DNA from: Paragonimus westermani
Lineage: Eukaryota > Platyhelminthes > Trematoda > Plagiorchiida > Troglotrematidae
Assembly (NCBI GenBank): GCA_008508345.1
Contig: QNGE01003836.1
Span: forward strand, 1-64,000
DNA length: 64,000 nucleotides
Direction: 5' to 3'
Part shown: positions 23,901-36,288 of the stretch, one piece after another
Layout: each line of letters opens with the position of its first letter
Position numbering within the stretch: position 1 is the stretch's first letter
The notes under the pieces: generated by a model
The model's database searches: none
The model's input: only the letters and a program-made list of their open reading frames with translations
What the model was told of the DNA's origin: nothing
Position numbers and translations under genes: made by a program

Positions 23901-25610
23901 TAGAAAATTATAAATTGTGTGAGTCGACAACTGTAGGCGTGCGGTAACTCCTAGGTCATAGTCGACAATAGTAGTCTACCTTAATGGTTTTTTGAAACAC
24001 CAGGCTAACAAACGCTGCTAACTGTGTATGTTGTTTTGCGAGTGGAAATGTAATTTTTGGGTTGATACAATTGTAAGCGGTTGCATATGCTTCGTCTTTT
24101 TCACACGTCATGTAGGGAAAGTGTTCGGTCCAGTTGGTCAGATCCAAGTGAAAACGTGTTTCCCTAGTGTTAGTTGATGATCAGCTGCACCCTCAAGCGT
24201 GCGGGGATTCCAATTCAGCATTCACTACAACAGAGCAGAGTAGAAACTGTCGAGTCTAAAATCGTTATGAGCATATCTGATTGTTGACCACGTGACATCG
24301 ATTACGACGTTGGAAGTGGAAATACGTAAACTAAATCATCGGTGTTTTTTGGCATGCAATTCACTTTGTAATCCTGACAAGTTGTTTCTGGCTGATTTTT
24401 GCTCACGTCCGATGAAGTGATAGGAATGCGATCCTTTTTAGAAAGTCACCAATCTGGTCACGTGGGCAAACAGTACGTACCGTTTAGGTAATGAGAAGCT
24501 CTGCCAGTCAACTTCCAGTAACCACGGCTTCCCTTCGAAACCAGTCGAACGGCAGTATGTGCCTACCGTGTATTAGGCCATGTTTAGTAGGTGCTTCTTC
24601 TGTCTGCAGAACTGCATATGTCTAAGATGCTTGCACGTTTACAACAGAACAAAACATGCACGAAGAACTGGCCATCCCACGTTTTGTTTACATTTCGATT
24701 AACACATTTTAGATAACCGGTTTGGATTTGCGTTTCAGGAGTGCAATCAAAATTGGCGAGGTAGTCCCGCTTGCAATTTATCGGTAGCACTTTGCTGGCA
24801 TCGTAATTACTATTTACGCATAAATGAAACACAAACGGCACGCTGTCAGTTGACACTTGTGTCGTAATCTGATTGGGACAGTATAACAACTTGTATACTG
24901 CGAATTGCGGCGCCGCATATGATGAAATTTAATTACCTGTCAGTACACGATTGCACTGGACGGCAAATAGTCAGGTTAGTTGACACAAAATAAGACCATA
25001 TCAAAGCGCGCGCGCCAATCTTCCCAGCTGCTTACTTCCGGTTACCATTTCGGGCGCTCTGTGAGAACGAGTGCTCGGTGCTTGCGGTCTTATTGCGGAT
25101 AATTCACGTGATGTTGGGAACAACGGTAAATGATTTTAGTATGCAAATGGTATTGCAAATACACTTGGCGTTATCCAGGGCAGTAACTGCGTGTCCAGTA
25201 ATGTAGTTAGTATCCCCACATAAAACTACAGTTAGGTAGATTTTGTAATGCACAACGGTAACATAGATGCATACAAATTTAAAAATAACGGTTGAAATAT
25301 AGCTTAGTCATCGTTTGTTTAGAAGACCAAAGCGTCAAACTTTATTGTTAAACTGGATTTCCTATAAAGATTGCTAGCAAAAATTCGTATATGACAAGGG
25401 AGTTTATCAAGGAGAACAAATGTTCACGGCGACTGACTGTTAAAAAGTTGAAAGAAAACAGTTAAGATGACAGTCACGAAAAAACTAAGGATTTTCCCGT
25501 TTTAAGCTATTCTTTCCTGAAAACATTCAAGTTTTCAACCGCATGGTTAGCAAGATTAACCAAAGTGGTAAGCTGTTCAAAGCGAGTTTTCTGTCACTGT
25601 GTGAAAACAC
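23901..25610. other. No gene recognised; GC-rich promoter-like spot at 25.0 kb
   Basis: An unrecognised 101-codon minus frame lies at 24584-24889. At 25005-25045 a GCGCGCGCGC run, a CCAAT and a CTTCCGG (ETS-type) site cluster in otherwise AT-rich DNA; no gene start could be shown next to it. Confidence 0.4.
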
Positions 25611-25919
25611 GTGAGCACTAGAAACGGCTCGCTGACAAGTTTCCTCAATAAATTGAATGGAAACGTATTTCCGTCATTTCCGTATACTTCAGTCATCAGC
25701 GGTGTAGGTGTTTTAGTGGTTCTGCTTTCAGTCAGCAATTCACATCAAATCTTGAGTATTGGCGGCCAAAAAATCAACAGTCCCCCTGTCCATTTAGTTA
25801 ACTACTGCGGTTATTCTGGTTTCACTTCCGTTGATTCTGTTGTTAAGTTAACATTATCAACATTAAAAGTCACGCGCCCCCCTCGAAGTTACAAAATTCC
25901 CAGTCAATCGAATTGTTAG
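25611..25919 (+). pseudogene. Probable PLE RT palm-thumb fragment
   Basis: A 102-codon open frame. LTSFLNKLNGNVFPSF (residues 8-23) resembles the L-x-x-F-L-N-x-L-N-x-x-H-P segment found after the catalytic Asp pair. HLVNYCGYSGFTSVDSVVKL (residues 61-80) resembles the Y-L-N-Y-x-S-x-H-P-x-S-V-K-x-x-V-V-K-x-L block before the thumb. The interval between them fits. The frame is open throughout yet has lost the L-P-F-L-D and Y-R-K-P-T boxes, so it is a relic. No catalytic motif can be read upstream. Confidence 0.4.
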
Positions 25920-28900
25920 GGCGGGAGGGTTGATGGGTGTAAAATGAATAGCCCCCAAGATTCATCGCAATTTCACACTCCCGTAGATGTTCCATCAAGT
26001 CCTCTTTGAGAATATGCTCCAACCACCCTAAAAGTTTGGTCATCTTCGTTATATAAACTTAAAGTAAGATTATGATGGTGGGGACTTCAAATGCAATGAA
26101 TCGAAAAGTTACTACAAATCTCGAGGCTATTACGCAACGTCAACACAAACTAAAAGCAATTGTATTTGCGTGCTCGTGTGTGATCATTTGATTTTGTCTA
26201 ACGTGAAGTTACTGGCGCATTAGCTGACGAAGGTGGCTCGAACTCGAATACTTGCCTTAAAGCGGATTTGCCCAACCGACGATCTCTAACACAAATGGAA
26301 CTCGGGTTAAGCATCTCTGTTTAACAAGGGTTGGCAGAACAGTCTGTAAGGGTGCGACACTTGCAATCAATTGTAAGTTTCAACATGATTTTTTTTCCAA
26401 CTCTATGTTCAGTTATTCAGGTGGTTCCAAGTACAGATCTGAGTACAACTGATACAGTGCTTGCGGATCTTTAGCACTCTGTCTGGAACTATCTACTCAA
26501 TCCGCACAAAAATAATATGAAGCCAGATCAGTAACTCTCCTCTGCCAGTTTTTAGCGCATTCACGTCATGCGAAATAAGAAGTAGCCATTGATTGAACCC
26601 CTGTCTACAAGGGATGAGCACATGGTATGGAATTTACTTCCTGAGTTGGTTAGCAAAAGCTAGCAAACTAGCTACAAAGCGTTTATTCTCTGGAGTAGGC
26701 GGTGAGCACACATGCCAGTAGACAGTGTCTGGCATGTCTATCTGTTCCTACACCGTGCTGGTAACAGTTAATCTAACAGTGTTCCCGAGGAATAACCAGG
26801 TTGCATGTATTGCAGTGACGTCAATGGTAATAGTTTACAGTAGAAGACTGCCTACCTTTTGTATACCCATATTACGTGGCAACAAACTACCAACGCTAAC
26901 CATGACCCAAAACGTTTCTTCGCCGTTTGTATTGATTGGATTGTGTGTTAGGCCCTTTAGTCATGTGGCATACGACGACAAACCAACGCCTAATTGGAAC
27001 TATGATCCTTCCAGTAACTTTAGTGGTTCACAATAAAACAAACAGTGAATTTGAAATTACTGGACCATAGTTCACTGGTGGTCTATTGCAAATTTAAATC
27101 GTAACCTGAATCGTAATCTCATTCAACTTTTGCATTGTAACAGTCACCCTATTTGTTCAATTTCCAACCACCCAGATTAATTACAATCTGGTCTGTGGGA
27201 TCAAATACGAGCACGTACGAAAGTGACAAACTGTGTACAGCGTAAATTATTCGTGGTCTTCTGCGGTGCATCAATAGCAAGCCAATTTAATTCAAGGGTT
27301 GTTCAGCATTGTCCAGATGTCAGCTGGAGCACCCAAGTGCCTCCGGACGAGGCATGACCGTCGATATGATTATTCACATTATGCGGTCGGGTTATCAAGT
27401 CAGAAGGCAATGGTAGTGTGGAAGTTTAATTATTAGCGAATAAAAGTTGCCCGTTGGCTTATACATACAACTCCGTATCTTATACATATTTTAGGTTATC
27501 CATCTAGTCTCTTGTAATAAGCTTGGGATGGATGGGTTGCCTAATCACAGTCAGGATGCATCTGGACACTTCACCGGTCTGTTTGCGTTTGTTTCCGGTT
27601 ACTACTGCTTTACATATGTGACACAAGGATTCAGATGAGTGTGTTACGTTCTGCGCGTTTTATCACAGATATTTATTGAAACAAAATCTGCACACATTCA
27701 GTGTCATCTGATGATCAGCTCACTAGGGGCCGGTGTTTCGTATGATTTGCTGCACAATCATTTGCCTTACAAACTGTAAATATCGCAGTTAACGATTTCT
27801 GGAAATTGTACAATTTAGGAGGCGGTGTTGCAAGGGATGATTCTTGCAGTTCGATTTCAAATGAGGTAATCAATAGTGTGTAAAAGTCACACAACGTATT
27901 CTGTTTTGTGACAAACCTATGAATACGACTGTGTTGAAAAAACTGTGTGGGTGTGTTTGTCCTACAAATAAAACTACACGTATTGTAAAACGCGGTATTT
28001 TATGCAGGTTGTCTGAGGGACATAATGTACTTACTCGGTTGCACCAGAACAGCCCTTCAGAAAACAACAGATATACGCGAACCGACTGTCGAAAATTGAT
28101 GGCTGTTGGTTTAGTCGAATGTGTAAGACGGATTGGTCAGCCGCCATCTTGTTAATTGTTAGAGAGCAAAATATGCATGTGAGACGCGGGAATCAAGGAT
28201 TTTTTACAAGCGTTTGAAAACCTCTTAATGTCTATTGATGAAACTGGACTAATATTTGGTCGACTGAGGACCGACTGCATAAGTGCATACTCTCAGTAGG
28301 GCCTACTGAGCGTTACTGAATATACCGGAATATAGATCTAACGGCAGACCGATAAATTCTCGTAGCACTGCCTAAATCTCCACATGGCAGAAACGCTTCC
28401 ATTTTTTAGAACAGATTCAAAATAGATTTGTTCTTGGAACTTTGTCCATCTGGCGGAGTGTATGACAGATAACGTATGGTCAGTCACAGCGGGAGCACAT
28501 ACATCATTGTGCACCGAGAGTGTGCGCTTCTCAGTTTAGAACCAATTAGCCGGCATTTACTGACTGTGACCACGTTCTGGTCCAAGTATATAGGTGTTTA
28601 TAAGATGACCACTCGAAAACTCCCTGGTGATCGCTTACTTTGAAGAGTGGGATGAAGCCATGCTTAGACCACCAATCGTTTTGAAAAAGTGAACCGATAC
28701 TGTTAAAATCCATTTAGCTTCGAAAAGTCAATACTTCAGCCGTTAAGAAAGCAATAAATTATAAAACCGCATGTCCCTGCTTGATCCCTCATTCAGTTAT
28801 TCGACTAATGTTCGGCGTCTTAAGCACTCATAGATCAACATTTCAAACGGTTCACAAGTCTTTGCTATAAAACAACCATCACTTAGGTGACAGTGTGTGG

Positions 28901-29368
28901 TGCTTGCAAGTGACAGTCCCTTATTTTGTGTCATACATTTTGACGGTCATCTTGCGGAATGGTGCATGCAAATCAGAGCAACGTAATTCGTCTCCAGAAA
29001 ATTGAAAACTTGTTTTCAAAATCACCCTGATTGGTTACCATATGTGTTCGAAGGACCACAAAAATAGAAAAGAACTGTGACTAGTAACTGGTTATGTGGA
29101 TTTGTCGTCCGCCTGACAGAATTGTGATTTCTTTGAAGTTTTAGCAGTTCGCATACAACGAGGAGAGGTTTATCGGAATATCTCTATTGAAGGACACCTC
29201 CAAGTTGTAAGAGCTACTTGTAGACGTGAAGAGATCTTCATGACAGACTCCAGCATGGACACACACAAACGAAAGAAAACAGTAACTCAGCAAGGTATTG
29301 AAGTTCCTGCTGAAGTGAAGTAAATCTGAGAAATCAAAACTGAAACGAAATAGCTCGCTATGATCTGA
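25920..29368. other. No gene recognised
   Basis: Unrecognised frames at 26725-27036 (103 codons), 27870-28067 (-) and 27919-28155 (+). A GRGMTVDMIIHIMR peptide near 27341 recalls a LINE RT but has no supporting neighbours. The frame through 29118-29322 is discussed as an exon-like finding. Confidence 0.45.
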
Positions 29369-29671
29369 ATGAATTTCCAAGCGGCTGAGCAGTTCGACTG
29401 TCCGTTTCAACAAGAACTATGTGCAAGCCCTGAAATGGCCTTGGCTAACGGTCACGACGTTGATCTCTATCCCAACGACAACTCCGATCTATGGCTGCGC
29501 TACACAGCAGTATGTGACACTCTAAACTATCCATTTGTGATATTGGCGATTCGCCGTTTGGAACTCCGCAACACCCAACATGAATTAATGTCACTGTCAA
29601 ACATCCTTCTGTTTTCTACGTACTGTATTAAATTCAATGTTGCCAGAAGAGTTCTTTATTCCGATAACTAA
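29369..29671 (+). pseudogene. Possible PLE RT thumb fragment
   Basis: 100-codon open frame. Its second half reads IRRLELRNTQHELMSLSNIL, comparable with R-A-R-R-I-C-x-x-x-x-x-x-H-E-L-x-x-L-x-x-I-L before the N-G-Y-P box. The Cys and NGYP residues are absent. The first half has no match I trust. Could be a chance frame. Confidence 0.28.
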
Positions 29672-30153
29672 TCAACGGAAACACTGAGTGGTCATGGTTC
29701 ATTTCTGTGATTCGTAAGGGGTTTCATCGAGAGTGACAAGTAGTGGTTTTGTCAGCTTTGTAAATAGTCTGAAAACGGTTGTGTTCATAAGTATCGTGGT
29801 CATTGTGATCGCCAACGTGGACTTAATGTATTGCACCCACTGATTTGTTTTTCTGTCCAAACCATTGGCTGTGATTGAAACCTTTTCGCCGTAACTTACT
29901 GATCATGACAGTAATTTGAGAACTATAGTGCGGAATGACCAATTTGAAAACCTATTATGATCACCCTACGTTTCTCTTACAGGAGGCACAACTCTTTGGT
30001 TGCTTAAAGTTATTCTATAAGCCAGAATATGGAGTGGTACCAGCTCCAGAGTATGTATAAAACATGTTGCTGATAGGGCGATATAAGACTAACTGAAGAC
30101 TGAATCGAACCGTTTGTGCTAAGTAACGGATGCTTTAATGTAGTTTTCACACC

Positions 30154-30504
30154 ATGCCTACAGACCAGAACGTTTTAGTACAGACCCTCTTGTATAGACA
30201 GGTAGTAGCAGCACGACTAGGTTACAATGCCTATGCCATGCTAAAGCTTGAATCTCACTTTTGGGCGCATTCGATTTGTCTGAAGAACGTAGAACAAAAC
30301 TCCATTCCGATTTTTGTCGTGAGGGTGGTCTGTATATTTCAGCTCAAGTCCTCCGAGCAGAAACCAAGACCGATTCCTAGCTATTGGATCAACACGCGAA
30401 TATTATATGGATTTTCAGCATCAGACTCAAACCGCTTGAGTGTTTCAATTTGTGACGACGTAAATAACCTATATCAGAGAGATGTGGATCGTCGCCAATC
30501 ATAA
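30154..30504 (+). other. 116-codon open frame, identity uncertain
   Basis: Second-longest plus-strand frame. Residues 4-30 include QNVLVQTLLYRQ and ARLGYNAYA. Two readings compete. M3 metallopeptidases (thimet oligopeptidase type) have N-x-x-x-L-x-x-L-L-x-L-R-x-x-x-A-x-L-L-G-Y-x-x-Y-A at this spacing. PLE thumbs have K-x-N-L-V-x-T-L-L-x-R-A. An acceptor-like tract ending CTACAG precedes the peptide at about 30164, and a GTGAGG donor-like site follows at 30320, so an isolated exon is possible. The zinc-binding H-E-x-x-H exon of an M3 enzyme was not found in the window, and PLE relics are dense here. I cannot decide. Confidence 0.25.
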
Positions 30505-30779
30505 TCCTGACGCTAGCGTGATCCTAGAGTAAATTGTTTGGTTTCATATTTTTGATCGTTGAGTTACCAGTTGGGGGTCAGGTTTTTCAGTGTCTGCATA
30601 TCGAGCTCTTGTTCAGTGTACTTGCAATCGCACTGTGCATTACTAACTCGACTTCAACTATCTGGATATCTTCTAACGTGGTCTAATGGACTTCTGTAAT
30701 AATCGGCTTATGAAAAAGATTATGATTTTTAGTAAAAACAATGAGTTGAGCTCACGTGAAAAATCTCGTTCTCTGTTTC

Positions 30780-31870
30780 GGGTTGTCCTAGCCTCGGTGG
30801 ACGTCACAAGACAGTTTTCCACACATAGGTTGCTTTTTAGGACGAAAGGTGGATTACCCCTTGTAGCCAGTAACTGGGTCGTGTGCACCAGCGGAAAACG
30901 GTATGATACTTGCTGGTTGAGAAGCAACACTCAATTTAACTAATCGGGCCTACGTCGAACACTACTCAAGATTCACCATAGTTGGATCATGTTCCCGTGG
31001 ATACAATATCTAGGTCTTCTGTAGACCATGAATCACTTTTTGTCAGGGTCACTTCACATGCAACGGGTGATAATTATGTCGTTTTATATTATAATAGAAT
31101 GTTTCCATCTTAAGCCCTCACATGAAAACGATACAGTTTCGTACACACAAAAAAACAAGTTTTGAAACTGAAACAACTCAATCGAGACTAGTTGATGGTT
31201 TGACATCTGTCGACGTTTTTCCAAACAATACTTACTTAAGAGCAATCTAAAGAGGCTTTGCTGATGATATTTCGATTTGTACTGGCCGTCATCATTTTAT
31301 CTCGTCTTAAGATGTTACAGATTTTTCACGTCTTCTGTTTGTTATTTCTGAGATGATAATCCAAACTTTTCAGACTTACCCACATGATAGTTATATGAGT
31401 TATTGTGCCACTCTGATTACCGCAAACATAGTTGACGTGTGTAACAAATTCCATTTCATCAGTTTTACGTGTGTCACCCACTAACACGGGTTGGTTAAAA
31501 CATACAATCTATCCCGCCGAATTTGTATGACAAAAGCGCCACCTTTGGAAGAAGGGTTTCTCACCACGACGGTTCTTGGTGATGGAAATCAGGGCGTTTC
31601 AATCCAGTTGAATACTCTGTGTCTAAGAAGGACGTTCTCACAAAGTTGTCATTTCGAGGAGACCGCCCAGCATACATTTCAATCCACTTTGACTCAAGCG
31701 TAGCCAGCAACTGAACTGTGCGTTGAACAATCGACGTGGGAGTGAGTTTGAGTAAAGCCAGACGTTGCTCATCTGACCATTCTATCTCTTCTATCGTTTA
31801 CCGGTTTACTAGAAGTTTTAATGACAGTCACACTAGCAGATCAGATGAGTGATTTCATCTTTTGTGGAAC
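30780..31870 (+). pseudogene. Penelope-like element relic: RT palm to start of GIY-YIG
   Basis: Ordered PLE blocks: ASVDVTRQFSTHRLL (about 30791-30835; S-F-D-V-x-S-L-F-T-N-x-P-L), GFADDISIC (31254-31280; catalytic Y-V-D-D position), FHFISFTCVTH (31451-31483) followed by GLVKTYNLSRRIC (31487-31525; K-R-G-L-V-K-T-L-x-x-R-x-R-R-I-C), PLEEGFLTTTVL (31537-31572), VSKKDVLTKLSFRGDRPAYI (31617-31676; K-K-x-V-x-x-x-L-P-F-x-G-D-x-x-A) and IVYRFTRSFNDSH (31792-31830; V-Y-R-F-T-C-S-C). The thumb and linker part is well preserved across two frames. A stop splits the H-x-H-G region, and the endonuclease cysteines and YIG are gone. The motif B region (31030-31250) is unreadable. Confidence 0.7.
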
Positions 31871-33573
31871 GATGAATCAGTGCGGATCAATACCGATAAC
31901 GAAACCTATAACCCTCCATCTCCGAACACGTCTGGATGAGGGGCAATATAACAAATCCGATCATTCACTGTATTACTATGCAATTCAAACCTGAAACTCT
32001 TAGACACCAACTATCGGGGATCGGTTATCTGTGCCCAGAAGTTATTAACTCAGTTTATATTTGCTTCTTGGTGATGAACTTTTGACCTCTAACAACTTGT
32101 CTGTTCGAAGTGGGCGGCTGAAAGATTCACTCGAAATGTCGGCACCTTGCAATACACGTACCCATATTGTTTTGATAAACGTATTACAGTATTCTCATTC
32201 AAATTGACTTTTTAGCCAGCTTTCTCTGGAACTGAGCAATAAACATGTCCTCGCGAAGATAAAGTTCTTCGACAGAGTTATCACGGTAACTGCATCTTTG
32301 TCTGGAAGGAATCTACTTATATGCAAGTATAGAGAGGGAAACTCAACTTCCACGTGAATAAGCTCTCAACAGTGTAGCACTTTCCTCCGTTTACGCTTAT
32401 CGTTGGCGAACGTAGTTTCGATGTCAATATGGTGTGCTTTGTGGTGTCATTCTATAAGTATCCACCGTACGGAATTTTACACTCCAATCCTACAAGTATC
32501 CACAACTGAAGTTACATTTGGTCATGTACCAAACAAAATTCAAGAGCTTAAAAAAGACTTCTTGTACTCGCCGGAAAGTATGGGGCGGAACTTAATGAAA
32601 GAAAGCAGTAGCCATGCGGTGTTTTCTACAAAGTGAGTTATGTAGCTTGTGGTGTAAATATCAGACCTCTGTTTGTGTACGTTGAACAAGTGGCCACGTT
32701 TCAAGCCAGATAGAACCGTGGGTAAAATTCATGCCGTTGGTGTTGATAGACACTGTGTAGGTTTCTCATTCTCTGCGGTGGAATTGATCAACGGTTTCAA
32801 ACTTGTTCTCTCATGCGAAATGCGTGTGTACTAAAATAACGGATCTCTACTTGAATATGTGGAAATGTCAGCTGAGATTAGCAAATGGTGACATCAGGCT
32901 TCTTAAGAAAATAATGAGCTACGAAGCGCAAAAACAAACAGGCATGAATAACTGTTATCAGACCCTTGATCCTGGGGACTAATTTGGTCTGTTTATGGAG
33001 TGCATACATCTGTTTACGGGGTTCTGCTTAGCAAACAGCTATTTGATTCCCAATGACCTTAGAAGTAAAAGTTTTGCAGAACACATTTTTCCACAATTTT
33101 TTCCGCAAACATCAAATTTGCTTTAATCGAAATATATATTTGTATATCTAAAGAATTGTGGTTATACACCACTACGTAGCCCACTGTGTAGTGTCAAAGA
33201 ATGATAAGCTGTAGGTGTTATACTGTAATTTCGGTTCACATGGAAGTAAAGGCACAACTTCTGTTCACAGTATTCAGATTCCTATTTGTCACAACCACGT
33301 TTCTCATTTCCGTCAAAGTTCTTAATATACTGTTGTAAGCTTTGAGAGCTGAACATTGCCAAATAAGTAAAACGTTCGCCATTCCCTATTCGTGTGCATT
33401 TGGGGCGTGTTGTACCAAATAAATCAAGACGTTTTAGTTCATTTCCATGACTACATGGTAGTTTGATTATCGTTTTCTGTACAAAAATGTTGCGTGAAAT
33501 CGAATGTAGTCCGTAAACAAATCCATGAAACGCTAGAAAAGATTGATGTAACAACAGTCGTGATAGTATAGAT

Positions 33574-33594
33574 GTATATATATATACATATATT
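33574..33594. repeat. Short TA-rich microsatellite
   Basis: A run of TA dinucleotides broken by one CA, about 21 bases. Confidence 0.6.
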
Positions 33595-34459
33595 GAAGAA
33601 CGGTCGATTTGTCACAGCTCTCACATATCTACGGATGATTCGTATAGATTCTTTTGGCAGAAGGCAGCATAACGTTTTTGCTATTACTGGTGGTCGTATA
33701 TATTCTTATGGCGACCAGGCAATAAACACTAGCCACACTTTCGTGTCTTAATCGTTTCGATCACTTGGCTACTGATCTCACAATAGGCAAGAATAATACA
33801 TAGTTTACAAATGCACAACAAACTTATGAGTAATGCATATATTGTCAGATTACCTCAAAAGAAGACATACTACATGGCCTGTTAACTGCAATACCCAACA
33901 TCTGTGCTAAGCGTGTGTGTCAAGACTGCGCTCAGAACAAAAGCAAAGCTCCCTTGTATTGCAGCAATTTGAAACGTGTTGGATAGTAAGATAATGGGAA
34001 TGCGAAATCTGTGATCACTTTTGAGTGACGTTTATTGTTTGGTGGCCAACTTTGTTTACTCATCCGTAGTTTCGAGTGTGTTGCAAGCCTACGGTTTTTG
34101 TGGCACTTAAAGTGAGCACTGTCACGTCTTCATCACAGGCTTTTTGTCACCTGTCAATATTCTACTAGAAATACCAGTACGTTTTGCTCACATCATAGAA
34201 AGAAATGTGATAATTCACGGCAACTGCATGTGCAAACGCTTACATGAAAAACGGTATCTCGTTTGAGTGTCAAATCTAAAACCAAGGCTTTCTGTGTATG
34301 TAAACGAATATAGTGGGCCTTAGTTTTGAAACTGGGCTAACTGCACCGACAAAAACAGATTTGATAAATATGCAATACATTTCCGCCACAAACTGAGTTA
34401 CCGTATCGGCTTCATTAAGGAATTGAACACAGTCGCTTTGTTCCGGTTATATCGAAATG

Positions 34460-34888
34460 TTACATGCGCTGCCTACTGGCACAGCAAAAGCCATGGACAT
34501 GACAGGATAACCAGTTCTTGTTCAGGGGAATTAATTCGTGTGTATCTAAATTCGTAAAGACAATATTACTTCTGCGGGCAGTTGTTCTAATTAGAGGAAC
34601 TGTTTCGTTTTCAGCATTGGTTCCGCTTTGTCTATTTCTAGCGTTGGTAACATGTTTTGGAGTTGTAACACCTGTGTACACGTGACTGACAATTCCGACG
34701 CCAGTGGTAACAGTTTGACCTGGTTGATGAGTGTCAGATAGTGTGTTGTTTTCATCCACAGTACGAAAACTAGGGTGTACCGTAATAATCACCAATGAAC
34801 TTTTGTTCGTCTGCACAATTTTCTGAAAACGCAGTGGTTCCCAGCATTCTCTGACTACATTTAACGACCGTACTCTTGTACAACGCAT
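34460..34888 (-). other. Longest open frame in the window, unrecognised
   Basis: From the ATG at 34888 the frame runs about 142 codons. The product would be basic, rich in Thr, Asn, Arg and Val, with no signal peptide, membrane segment or motif I know. A TTATAAAAG sequence lies about 15 bases upstream, too close to serve a transcript starting before this ATG. One frame of this size is expected by chance in 64 kb scanned on six frames, so coding status is doubtful. Confidence 0.2.
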
Positions 34889-36072
34889 GGTCAACTAACT
34901 TTTATAAGACGACCTCTTATAGCGCACGCTGTAAAGTCACATGGATGGCACTAAGTTGACGGCTGTCATTTTAGTTCCATTCTCAGTACTTAAGAATTCG
35001 TTCTTCATCAGCCGTTTCTCACTCAGTTTTCTAAACAACAAATGTAAGCACCACAGAGTTTTCACAAGATATCGCTGTAGGTGATATATCTAATCACTTG
35101 CAGAATGAGCATACTTAACAAACTGCATTATACATTGTTTTCTAACGTGGCCCTCACGATATTAATTCCTTGACTAAGTTAATTGTCCTGAAACATAACT
35201 TCTCACGTTTTCCCGGCCACGTCATTCGGATGGTTCAAACCCGAGTAGTGAGATAAAAAGATAGTCTTAGATTAAAATCTCAATATCTTGATCAATGTGA
35301 CTTTGCCATATGTTCTGTTTAATTCTTGGAGGCTAACTTGTGACTTTCATAATGAAATCAGTTAAGTCCTTGTCTACTAAACAAACTTTGGTTTCGAGGT
35401 CTATGCGCGCTTATGTTGTTCCATGTTAATTGTTCTGAGTCATCAGTTTTTTGCAAGAACACTGGTTGGGAGCTAGAAATTGTTATCAAAGCATTTGATT
35501 TTTATCAACCATTAATAGTCCCCGCTCTTCGTGTTCACGTCAACATATGTGATTAAAATGTTGTTAACGCTGCATTAAATTGGTAAATGAGATCCTTCTT
35601 GGTTTGGCCATCTTTTGGTCTTAGAGAGGTCAACTATTTGTATACGGCTTTGCCTTTGCGGCGCCATAGTAAATTTCTTTTGAAAGTACCCCCTTGTCTT
35701 GTTTACCGACAACATCTACTGCCACAGCTGAAGCAAATACATGTACTCAATTTTTTAAGATATATCACATTTCAAGTATCAGAGTAAGGACAGGCTAGTT
35801 TCCGTGTGGGATATCACAAATATTTCTCGATATAGGTAAATTTTTTGGTTTTAAATGTGTGAACAAAATAACTTAAAACTATTTCAGTACAGCGTTGTCT
35901 GAGTACTCAGAGTTGTTTTCGATGCATCAGAACAGTTAAAAGAAATTGGGCAACAGAGACAAACCTTTTGTTCTCGTGATTTTTAACAGATCGCTTCATG
36001 GATGCACGCAACAAACCGGCAGTTAATCATGCATGCCCAATGCCCTTTCAAGGTGAAATTAGACATCTCTTG

Positions 36073-36288
36073 TTAACGTACCAGCCAAAAGATGGCAGAA
36101 ACCCAACTAGGCAGTGAACAAATTTGCACGGTCCTCAGTGAACTAGTAGACGTTCGGTAATAATTTCTGAATAAAATCCCATTTTTTCGGTCGAAGCGCC
36201 AGCGACTAGTTATTATTGTCATGTAGACCTGTATGATTCTGGTTAAAGGTGATAAACATGCAGCACGCAACTTTCTATTGCGAAACAA
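36073..36288 (-). pseudogene. Possible PLE GIY-YIG fragment
   Basis: 71-codon frame. RNYYRTSTSSLRT followed by LPSWVS matches Y-I-G-R-T-S-R-S-L-R-T-R and, after the usual interval, H-L-P-x-W-L. VYMTIITS upstream could be the V-Y-x-x-x-C-x-C segment with its cysteines lost. The stop after residue 71 falls before any H-L-x-x-x-G-H box. Confidence 0.35.

Larger units (their letters stand above)
31871..36072. other. No firm gene
   Basis: Weak PLE-like peptides at 32460-32640 (+) and 33110-33560 (-) are discussed under findings. The rest is AT-rich with no recognisable content apart from the two entries inside this interval. Confidence 0.4.

Noticed and set aside
27330..27420. GRGMTVDMIIHIMR as a LINE RT
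   Set aside because: No other RT block up- or downstream in any frame.
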